Shown: positions 24,548-30,649 of the stretch, piece by piece
Numbering within the stretch: position 1 is the stretch's first letter
Layout of the letters: each line of letters begins with the position of its first letter
From: an uncultured Prevotellaceae bacterium
GTDB taxonomy: Bacteria; Bacteroidota; Bacteroidia; Bacteroidales; Bacteroidaceae
Length of the DNA stretch: 38,811 nt
Assembly: GCA_900318685.1 (NCBI GenBank)
Contig: ONLL01000033.1
Location: 1 to 38,811, forward strand
Reading direction: 5' to 3'
The notes under the pieces: model-generated
The model's input: the letters and a program-made list of their open reading frames with translations, nothing else
Databases searched by the model: none
Told to the model about the DNA's origin: nothing
Position numbers and translations under genes: made by a program

Positions 24548-25612
24548 CTACTTATTGATGATCTCTATCTGCTGACGCACACTCTCCTCATGGATGCTCT
24601 CAAACACACGAGCAACGAACTCAGGTCCCATGCCGCAGAGCGAACCCTGGGCACCACGCTTGCTGAGAATCTCGTTATAGCGGGAAGCCTGCAGCACAGT
24701 CATGTTATGCTCACGCTTGTACTGACCAATCTCTCGACAGACGCGCATGCGTTTGGCAAGGAGTTCCATCAGCTGGTTGTCAAGCTCGTCAATCTGTTTG
24801 CGCAGCTGCTGGATTCCCTCCGTCGTAGTATGCTCATCGCGAATGACGAGCAGCGAGAGGATATAGTCGAGCACATCGGGAGTCACCTGTTGCGAAGCAT
24901 CGCTCCAGGCCTTATCCGGATCGCAATGGCTCTCCACGATGAGACCGTCGGAGCCCAGATCCATAGCCTGCTGACAGAGGGGAGCAATCAGTTCGCGACG
25001 ACCTCCTATATGCGATGGGTCACAGATGATGGGCAGATCAGGAATACGGCGGCGCAACTCAATGGGTATCTGCCACATAGGCAGGTTGCGATAGATTTTC
25101 TTGTCGTAGCTGGAGAACCCGCGATGGATGGCTCCCAGACGTTTCACGCCTGCCTGATTGATACGCTCAAGAGCTCCAATCCACAGCTCCAGATCGGGAT
25201 TGACAGGATTCTTGACGAAGACTGGCACGTCGACACCTTTCAGGGCATCGGCCAAGGCCTGCACAGCGAAGGGGTTGGCACTGGTGCGCGCACCTACCCA
25301 GAGGATATCGATGTCGTACTTCAATGCCAGCTCAACATGCTCTGGTGTAGCCACTTCCGTTGCCACCAGCATCTTGGTCTCCTTCTTTACCTGCTGCATC
25401 CAGGGCAGGGCTTTTTCGCCATTACCCTCGAAGCCGCCTGGCTTCGTACGTGGTTTCCACACACCGGCTCGGAAGTTGTGGCATCCCTTCATGGCCAGTT
25501 CACGGGCCGTTCTCATCACTTGCTCCTCTGTCTCAGCTGAGCAGGGGCCTGCTATCACGAATGGTCGTTCGCTGTCGCTAGGCAGATTCAATGGTTTTAA
25601 TTCTAGTTCCAT
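24548..25612 (-). CDS. Bifunctional DAHP synthase / chorismate mutase
   Basis: A 354-residue fusion. Residues 1-~255 are a DAHP synthase of the AroA-beta/KDO8P-like type (FVIAGPCSAET, FRAGVWKPRTKPGGFEGNG, VGARTSANPF, VFVKNPVNPD, GAIHRGFSSYDK, PIICDPSHIGG), which starts the shikimate pathway from PEP and erythrose-4-phosphate. Residues ~265-354 are an AroQ-type chorismate mutase (IQQLRKQIDELDNQLMELLAKR, CREIGQYKREHNMTVLQASRY). Such C-terminal fusions are known in Bacteroidetes and usually allow prephenate or chorismate feedback on DAHP synthase. It starts 2 bases after the aminotransferase stop. Confidence 0.95.
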   Translation of the reverse strand: MELELKPLNLPSDSERPFVIAGPCSAETEEQVMRTARELAMKGCHNFRAGVWKPRTKPGGFEGNGEKALPWMQQVKKETKMLVATEVATPEHVELALKYDIDILWVGARTSANPFAVQALADALKGVDVPVFVKNPVNPDLELWIGALERINQAGVKRLGAIHRGFSSYDKKIYRNLPMWQIPIELRRRIPDLPIICDPSHIGGRRELIAPLCQQAMDLGSDGLIVESHCDPDKAWSDASQQVTPDVLDYILSLLVIRDEHTTTEGIQQLRKQIDELDNQLMELLAKRMRVCREIGQYKREHNMTVLQASRYNEILSKRGAQGSLCGMGPEFVARVFESIHEESVRQQIEIINK

Positions 25613-25614
25613 AG

Positions 25615-26796
25615 TTATATGATGTGTTTGATTCTTTCTAATGCTTGTTCTATTTTCTCTTCCTTCGCGCAGAGGGAGATGCGAATATAACGCTCACCGT
25701 TGCTTCCGAAGATGAATCCTGGGGTGATGAACACACGAGCCTCGTGCAACACGCGCTCGGTCAGCTCCTCCACATTATTATATATAGAGGGTATGCGTCC
25801 CCAGAGGAACATACCCACCTGTCCCTTGTCGAACTCGCAACCTAGTGCCTGCATGATCTGCTCAGCCAGCCGGCGACGACGGGCATAGGTCTCGATGTTG
25901 TAAGTCCTGTGCCACTCATCACTGTTCTGGTAGGCTTCAGCAGCAGCCAGCTGGATTCCTCGGAATGTGCCGCTTTCAATGTTGCTCTGCACCTTCAGAA
26001 TCCAGGAGATGAACTCGGCATTCGTGGCACACAGGCCTACGCGCCAGCCAGGCATATTGTGGCTCTTCGACATCGAATTGAACTCAATGCAGCAATCTTT
26101 CGCGCCTTCCACTTGCAGCAGCGACAGAGGATGCTCATTGAGGATGAAGCTATAGGGGTTATCATTGACCACCACCAGCTGATGATCCTGAGCAAAGCGC
26201 ACCAGCCGCTCATAGGTCTCTAGGCGGGCAGGGGCCCCAGTGGGCATATTGGGATAGTTTGTCCACATCAGCTTTACTGACGAGCGACCCTCTACAGTTC
26301 TCCGACTGACAATTTCTTCCAGCTCGTCGAAATCGGGCTGCCATCCGTTTTCGGGCTTCAGGTTGTAGTTCACCACCTTGGCGCCAAGGATTTTCGACAG
26401 CGATGTGTAGGTAGGATACCCAGGGTTAGGCACCAGCACCTCGTCGCCAGGATTGACGAAGGCCAAGGTCACATGCAGGATACCCTCCTTAGAACCTATC
26501 AGCGGCAGTATTTCCTTGGCTGCATCGAGGTCGACGTCATACCATCGTTTGTAGAAGCCTGCCATCGCCTGACGCAACTCAGGTGTGCCCATCGTGGGCT
26601 GATAACCGTGTGCCGAAGGATCATGGGCTACCTCGCACAGTTTCTCGATAGTCTGTTCCGACGGGGGCATGTCAGGGCTGCCAATGGCCAGGCTGATGAT
26701 GTCCTTGCCCTGGGCATTCAGCTGTGCCACTTCTTTCAGCTTCCGACTGAAATAATACTCACTTACTGAGGATAGTCTGTCTGCTGGTTGTATCAT
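25615..26796 (-). CDS. Class I/II aminotransferase of the aromatic operon
   Basis: About 393 residues from the ATG at 26796, preferred over a TTG nine bases upstream that would start next to the pheA stop. It is a fold-type I PLP enzyme: SLAIGSPDMPPSE at the N-terminus, NPGYPTY near residue 130, WTNYPNMPTGAPA, VVNDNPYSFI, and the PLP lysine in EFNSMSKSHNMPGWRVG. NPGYP and YPNMPTG are typical of aspartate/LL-DAP-like aminotransferases. Between pheA and DAHP synthase-chorismate mutase, it most likely transfers the amino group to phenylpyruvate and hydroxyphenylpyruvate. Specificity cannot be read directly from sequence. Confidence 0.92.
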   Translation of the reverse strand: MIQPADRLSSVSEYYFSRKLKEVAQLNAQGKDIISLAIGSPDMPPSEQTIEKLCEVAHDPSAHGYQPTMGTPELRQAMAGFYKRWYDVDLDAAKEILPLIGSKEGILHVTLAFVNPGDEVLVPNPGYPTYTSLSKILGAKVVNYNLKPENGWQPDFDELEEIVSRRTVEGRSSVKLMWTNYPNMPTGAPARLETYERLVRFAQDHQLVVVNDNPYSFILNEHPLSLLQVEGAKDCCIEFNSMSKSHNMPGWRVGLCATNAEFISWILKVQSNIESGTFRGIQLAAAEAYQNSDEWHRTYNIETYARRRRLAEQIMQALGCEFDKGQVGMFLWGRIPSIYNNVEELTERVLHEARVFITPGFIFGSNGERYIRISLCAKEEKIEQALERIKHII

Positions 26797-26801
26797 AGTT
26801 C

Positions 26802-27632
26802 TCAATTACCTTTATATTCTCCTAATATTTTCAAGTCTCTCGTCAGCGGAAAGATCGCGTCTATCGACTGGCGATAACGCGTCAGGTCGCTGTAGGTCAC
26901 GTCTACATAGAACAGGTACTCCCACTCACGGCCGATGATGGGCAGCGACTGAATTTTCGTCAGATTGATCTTGTAGAACGACAGAATGGCAAGAACTGCC
27001 GAAAGCGATCCCTCTTCGTGAGGCAGGGAAAAGACAATACTCGACTTGTTTGTCTCAACCAATGGACGCAGCATATCGGCCTTCTGGGGAGCGGAGCAGA
27101 CAAGGAAACGAGTGTAGTTGTGCTTGTTGTCCTCGATACCGTCTTCTAGCACCTTCAGTCCATATAGCCTCGCTGCATCAGCATGACAAATGGCTGCCCA
27201 GCCACGATGCTTTCCCTCAGCTATCATCTTGGCTGCGCCTGCAGTATCGTCGGCCTCCACCACCCGTAGTTGAGGGTGGGCGGCGAGGTAGTGACGCGTC
27301 TGCATCAAAGCCACAGGATGGGAATGCACCTCAGTCAGCGTCGACCAGTCGTCCTCGGGCAGGCAGCAGATGCTGTGAGTGATGTGCAGCTTATGTTCGC
27401 CCACCACAGTCGTGCCCGAGTCACGCAGTAGTTCGTAGTTGTGCAGCAGGCTTCCGGCAATGGTATTCTCGATGGCGGCCATACCTATGACGGTAGGGTC
27501 CTGACGTATGCTGTCATAGACCTGTTCGAACGTTGAACAGCAGATCAGCTGCAGTTGTTCACCTTCGAAATACTGGTGGGCCGCAATGTCGTGAAACGAG
27601 CCCGTCTCTCCTTGTATCGCTATTCTCTTCAT
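26802..27632 (-). CDS. pheA: Prephenate dehydratase with ACT domain
   Basis: A 276-residue monofunctional prephenate dehydratase. Residues 1-~180 are the catalytic periplasmic-binding-like fold (IAIQGETGSFHDIAAHQYF, IGMAAIENTIAGSLLHNYELL, and HNYTRFLV with the conserved Thr-Arg-Phe). Residues ~195-275 are an ACT domain (SSIVFSLPHEEGSLSAVLAIL, NLTKIQSLPI), the usual phenylalanine feedback site. The usual ESRP-type motif is QSLP here. It is the first structural gene of the operon, 5 bases from the aminotransferase and just behind an attenuator. Confidence 0.95.
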   Translation of the reverse strand: MKRIAIQGETGSFHDIAAHQYFEGEQLQLICCSTFEQVYDSIRQDPTVIGMAAIENTIAGSLLHNYELLRDSGTTVVGEHKLHITHSICCLPEDDWSTLTEVHSHPVALMQTRHYLAAHPQLRVVEADDTAGAAKMIAEGKHRGWAAICHADAARLYGLKVLEDGIEDNKHNYTRFLVCSAPQKADMLRPLVETNKSSIVFSLPHEEGSLSAVLAILSFYKINLTKIQSLPIIGREWEYLFYVDVTYSDLTRYRQSIDAIFPLTRDLKILGEYKGN

Positions 27633-27643
27633 ATTCTTATCTT

Positions 27644-27682
27644 AAAAAAAGTCCCCGCTGCACTGGATGTTGTGAAGCGGGG
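27644..27682 (-). terminator. Attenuator terminator before pheA
   Basis: On the minus-strand RNA, AGCGGGG (27659-27653) pairs with CCCCGCT (27682-27676), with further pairs inside, and is followed by a run of seven U (27650-27644). This strong intrinsic terminator ends only 11 bases before the pheA ATG, where it would stop the transcript before any enzyme gene. Its 5' arm (27680-27670) is also perfectly complementary over 11 bases to 27732-27722 inside the leader frame, an alternative antiterminator pairing. Confidence 0.85.
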
Positions 27683-27707
27683 GCCTATGGTATCTTTCAA
27701 CATAAAT

Positions 27708-27782
27708 CTATGCACGACTTTCCGCTTCACAAGTGTTTGCAAAGTAAAAGTAGTAGTAGAAGTATGCATTCCGTTTCGTCAT
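27708..27782 (-). CDS. Tyr/Phe-rich leader peptide of the pheA operon
   Basis: A 24-codon frame starts at ATG 27782 and stops with TAG at 27708-27710. It begins MTKRNA, then has eight consecutive aromatic codons (YFYYYFYF: five Tyr, three Phe), then ANT and a charged end. AAGG lies about 7-10 bases before the ATG. The 5' strand of the antiterminator (27732-27722) begins about three codons after the last Phe codon, and the terminator lies past the stop. A ribosome stalling early in the aromatic run would leave the antiterminator free and allow transcription into pheA; a ribosome reaching the stop would cover it and favour termination. The frame and pairings are visible; the mechanism is inferred by analogy with proteobacterial amino-acid attenuators. 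Confidence 0.82.
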   Translation of the reverse strand: MTKRNAYFYYYFYFANTCEAESRA

Positions 27783-27809
27783 TTTGTTGCCTTTTTATTG
27801 TTTCGGCTG

Positions 27810-27841
27810 CAAAATTATAACTTTTCCGCCAATTATGCAAG
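27810..27841 (-). promoter_or_regulatory. Promoter of the pheA leader and operon
   Basis: Minus strand CTTG (27841-27838), 20 bases, TAATTTTG (27817-27810), which fits TAnnTTTG. The start would be near 27803, giving about 20 bases before the leader-peptide ATG. Confidence 0.65.
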
Positions 27842-27891
27842 CAATTTGCAAAGTTTTTTTAGGTTTTTGCTCTATTTTGCGAAAATATGCG

Positions 27892-27899
27892 TAACTTTG
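27892..27899 (+). promoter_or_regulatory. -7 element of the GH51 promoter
   Basis: TAACTTTG matches the Bacteroidetes -7 element. TTTG at 27866-27869 gives a long spacer of 22 bases. A start near 27906 rules out the upstream in-frame ATG at 27901 and supports the start at 27931. Confidence 0.65.
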
Positions 27900-27930
27900 C
27901 ATGCAAGAAACATCATTAATCAAATACAAT

Positions 27931-29523
27931 ATGAAAAGAATCATTCTTAGTGCAGCCCTTATCATGACATGTTTCATGGGGGCATGGGGGCAGGATGCCT
28001 CTATCACCATCCACACTGGACAGGGAAAACAGAAAATCAACAGGGAGATCTACGGACAGTTCTCCGAGCACCTCGGCTCGTGCATCTATGGCGGACTATG
28101 GGTGGGACCTGAGTCGAAGATCCCCAACATCGACGGCTACCGTAAAGATGTCTTCAATGCTCTGAAGGCGCTGAAGATTCCTGTGATGCGCTGGCCTGGC
28201 GGATGCTTTGCCGACGATTATCACTGGATGGACGGCATCGGCCCCAAGAAGGATCGTCCTTCTCTGCGCAACAACAACTGGGGTGGCACCATCGAGGATA
28301 ACTCCTTCGGCACTCACGAGTTCCTGAACCTCTGCGAAATGCTGGGCTGCGAGCCTTACATCAGCGGTAATGTTGGCTCAGGCACGGTAAAGGAGATGGC
28401 CCAGTGGGTGGAGTACATGACCAGCGACGGTGATACACCAATGGCTCGTCTGCGTCGTCAGAACGGACGCGACAAAGCTTGGAAGGTGAAGTACTTCGGC
28501 ATCGGCAATGAAGCCTGGGGATGTGGTGGAAACATGACTCCCGAATACTATTCGAATGAATATCGCAAGTTTAACACCTACCTGCGTGACCAGCCCGGAA
28601 ACCGTCTCTATCGCATTGCCAGCGGTGCCAGCGACTACGACTACAACTGGACAGAGGTGCTCATGAATAATATTGGATTCCAGATGAACGGCGTCAGTCT
28701 CCACTACTATACCTGCTCTGGATGGAATGGGCCTAAAGGCTCAGCTACAGAGTTCAACAACGACCAGTACTACTGGGCGCTGGGCAAGTGTCTGGAGATT
28801 GAGGAGGTCATCAAGAAGCACAAAGCCATCATGGACGAGAAAGACCCAGAAGGACGCATCGGACTGCTCGTCGACGAATGGGGCACATGGTGGGACGAAG
28901 AGCCTGGTACCATCCCCGGCCACCTGTTCCAGCAAAATGCCCTCCGCGATGCTTTTGTGGCATCTCTTTCTCTGAATGTCTTCCACAAGTACACCGACCG
29001 TGTGAAAATGGCAAACATTGCACAAGTGGTAAACGTGCTTCAGTCGATGATTCTCACTGATCAGGAGGGAACTGGCCACATGGCTCTCACTCCCACCTAC
29101 CACGTCTTCGAGATGTACACCCCGTTCCAGGATGCCATTTATCTGCCCCTCGACCTGCAGACTGAAATCATCCCTGTGAACAAGGAATACTTCAAGAAAA
29201 AGGAGAATGCCTCTGATGCTGGTTATCGTCCCTGCCCCATGCTCTCCGCATCGGCTGCCAAGACCCAGGACGGAAGCATCGTCTTCGCTCTGACCAATGT
29301 ATCGCTCGACAAGGATCAGACGGTCAACGTCGACCTCGACGGCTTCAAGGCAAAGAGCGTAAGTGGCCGCATACTTACCAGCAAGTCAGTAGGCGACTAC
29401 AACGATTTCCAGAATCCTAATCGTGTAGCTCCAGCAGATTTTGCAGGTGCCAAGCTAGGGAAGGATGGCAGTCTCAGCGTAAAGATGCCTGCTCATAGCA
29501 TCGTCGTACTCACTCTGAAGTAG
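27931..29523 (+). CDS. GH51 alpha-L-arabinofuranosidase, exported
   Basis: 530 residues from the ATG at 27931, where a signal peptide begins (MKRIILSAALIMTCFMGAWG, cut near residue 20-21). The catalytic TIM barrel carries EIYGQFSEHLG, VMRWPGGCFADDYHW, the acid/base Glu194 in YFGIGNEAWGCGG and the nucleophile Glu316 in LLVDEWGTWWDEEPG. A C-terminal beta domain (residues ~420-530) ends in SIVVLTLK. It should release arabinofuranose side chains from arabinan, arabinoxylan or pectin in the periplasm. An in-frame ATG at 27901 lies before the likely transcription start and would bury the signal peptide. A secreted unknown follows after 12 bases. Confidence 0.95.
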   Translation: MKRIILSAALIMTCFMGAWGQDASITIHTGQGKQKINREIYGQFSEHLGSCIYGGLWVGPESKIPNIDGYRKDVFNALKALKIPVMRWPGGCFADDYHWMDGIGPKKDRPSLRNNNWGGTIEDNSFGTHEFLNLCEMLGCEPYISGNVGSGTVKEMAQWVEYMTSDGDTPMARLRRQNGRDKAWKVKYFGIGNEAWGCGGNMTPEYYSNEYRKFNTYLRDQPGNRLYRIASGASDYDYNWTEVLMNNIGFQMNGVSLHYYTCSGWNGPKGSATEFNNDQYYWALGKCLEIEEVIKKHKAIMDEKDPEGRIGLLVDEWGTWWDEEPGTIPGHLFQQNALRDAFVASLSLNVFHKYTDRVKMANIAQVVNVLQSMILTDQEGTGHMALTPTYHVFEMYTPFQDAIYLPLDLQTEIIPVNKEYFKKKENASDAGYRPCPMLSASAAKTQDGSIVFALTNVSLDKDQTVNVDLDGFKAKSVSGRILTSKSVGDYNDFQNPNRVAPADFAGAKLGKDGSLSVKMPAHSIVVLTLK

Positions 29524-29535
29524 ACATTTCCTCAC

Positions 29536-30225
29536 ATGCACAAAACAAAGAAATTGCTGTTGGCAGCAGTGAGCATCTTTCTGCCACTCGTATGTAACGC
29601 TCAGTACAATCTTATACGTATTGACAGCGAATCAGATGCTTGGCGAAGCTCACAAAGGGTTTTCTTTGACAATGAGATGTCGCGTCTACTAATGCCACAG
29701 GCGACTGCCTTTGGAGTGAAGTGCATACCATCATTTTCACCTGAATGGACATTAACCTACGACTCTGTGGCTCATGTACTGGTCTACAACAAGGCACAGA
29801 AAAGTGTCTGGTATACCACTTATGAGGCAATGCACAAAAGAAAGACGAAGATAGATAAAGCAAGTAACAGGCAAATAATCACAAGTAAATTGCGGAAAAA
29901 GCCCAAAAACTATCAAGCGCCAGAGGTGAATACCTTTTCGCTAGCCATCAGCGATGACCAGGCTGCAATGCTGCGGGCTATATGGAGAAATGCTGTATAT
30001 AATGCCGAAGACAGGGAAGTATACATTTTGGATGGTACGACGTGGGAATACTTCATTGATGGTCGCCGTGCGAAATCACACCGTGACGAAAATATGCTAG
30101 TGAAATTCACAAACGAACTGGCCAAAGCCGTCAGCACTGGCAATGACGCCCGCAAGGACTCACTCATCGGGAGTGAGTTCCAGCGCGTCGTCAGTAACCT
30201 AACCATCACCCCGCAGCCACTATAG
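29536..30225 (+). CDS. Secreted protein of unknown function after GH51
   Basis: 229 residues with a signal peptide (KKLLLAAVSIFLPLVCNAQ). The mature part has no motif I recognise. It includes a basic middle (HKRKTKIDKASNRQ ... SKLRKKPKNYQ), a segment SLAISDDQAAMLRAIWRNAVY and DGTTWEYFIDGRRAKSH. It is probably co-transcribed with the GH51 gene (12-base gap). It is not an obvious carbohydrate-active enzyme. Its stop codon overlaps the first base of the 22-bp repeat array. Confidence 0.75.
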   Translation: MHKTKKLLLAAVSIFLPLVCNAQYNLIRIDSESDAWRSSQRVFFDNEMSRLLMPQATAFGVKCIPSFSPEWTLTYDSVAHVLVYNKAQKSVWYTTYEAMHKRKTKIDKASNRQIITSKLRKKPKNYQAPEVNTFSLAISDDQAAMLRAIWRNAVYNAEDREVYILDGTTWEYFIDGRRAKSHRDENMLVKFTNELAKAVSTGNDARKDSLIGSEFQRVVSNLTITPQPL

Positions 30226-30400
30226 CCTCCACGCTTACCGAGTAAAGCCTCCACACTTACCGAGTAAAAGCTCTATACTTACCGAGTAAAAGCCCTATAC
30301 TTACCGAGTAAAAGCCCTATACTTACCGAGTAAAAGCTCTATACTTACCGAGTAAAAGCTCTATACTTACCGAGTAAAGCCCCAACAACTACCGACTATA
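30225..30400 (+). repeat. Tandem array B: eight 22-bp units before the nfnAB promoter
   Basis: Eight head-to-tail 22-bp units (176 bp) begin on the last base of the preceding stop codon. Units 1-7 share CTTACCGAGTAAA; the variable part is at the start (GCCTCCACG, GCCTCCACA, AGCTCTATA, AGCCCTATA). Unit 8 (30379-30400) is degenerate (CTACCGACTATA). The core TTACCGAGTAA is an 11-base mini-hairpin (TTAC, loop CGA, GTAA). Sequence is unrelated to the array at 4003-4178, but period, copy number, total length and placement behind a stop codon are the same. No spacers, so not CRISPR. Confidence 0.95.
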
Positions 30401-30402
30401 GT

Positions 30403-30486
30403 TAAATCTGCGACAGTGATTGATAAATCTGAGACGGCAATTGATATATCTGTGACGATGAATGATAAATCTGCGCCAATGATTGG
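30403..30486 (+). repeat. Tandem array C: four 21-bp units
   Basis: Four diverged 21-bp units (30403-30423, 30424-30444, 30445-30465, 30466-30486) share TAAATCTG at the start and an ATTGA/ATGA-like end. They directly follow array B. The rest of the gap (30487-30562) has no repeat or gene that I can see. Confidence 0.85.
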
Positions 30487-30562
30487 TGTTTATTTGCAAC
30501 GGCAAAGCATCTGACCAGTTTCAGCTATCTCTAACATCCTCACCTTTTCCCGTTTTTGATTG

Positions 30563-30599
30563 AAAGTGCAAAGAAAAACACGATTTTTCTTTGCACTTT
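30563..30599. promoter_or_regulatory. 16-bp perfect palindrome overlapping the nfnAB promoter
   Basis: AAAGTGCAAAGAAAAA (30563-30578) is perfectly repeated in inverse at 30584-30599, with a 5-base loop. The right arm covers the -33 TTTG of the nfnAB promoter. It may end transcripts coming from array B, or be an operator for a dimeric regulator, or both. Confidence 0.7.
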
Positions 30600-30620
30600 G
30601 CTAGCTTATTAGTACCTTTG
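30590..30620 (+). promoter_or_regulatory. Promoter of nfnAB
   Basis: TTTG (30590-30593), 19 bases, TACCTTTG (30613-30620): a consensus Bacteroidetes promoter 29 bases before the ATG at 30650. Confidence 0.85.
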
Positions 30621-30649
30621 CAGGCAAAATGTAACCATAGAAAGAAATT

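Noticed and set aside
24473-25540. A 355-codon plus-strand frame
   Set aside because: It lies opposite the DAHP synthase/chorismate mutase gene, whose motifs are clear; the plus-strand translation has no family features.
27650-27788. Thr-rich frame MHTSTTTFT on the minus strand as the leader peptide
   Set aside because: It overlaps the Tyr/Phe frame in another phase, runs through the terminator and ends beyond it, and Thr codons do not fit the operon's products.
27901-27930. Upstream ATG for the GH51 gene
   Set aside because: It lies about where transcription should start or before it, and would put ten residues in front of a complete signal peptide.
30225-30486. Possible CRISPR array
   Set aside because: Units are contiguous, with no unique spacers between repeats, and no cas genes are nearby.
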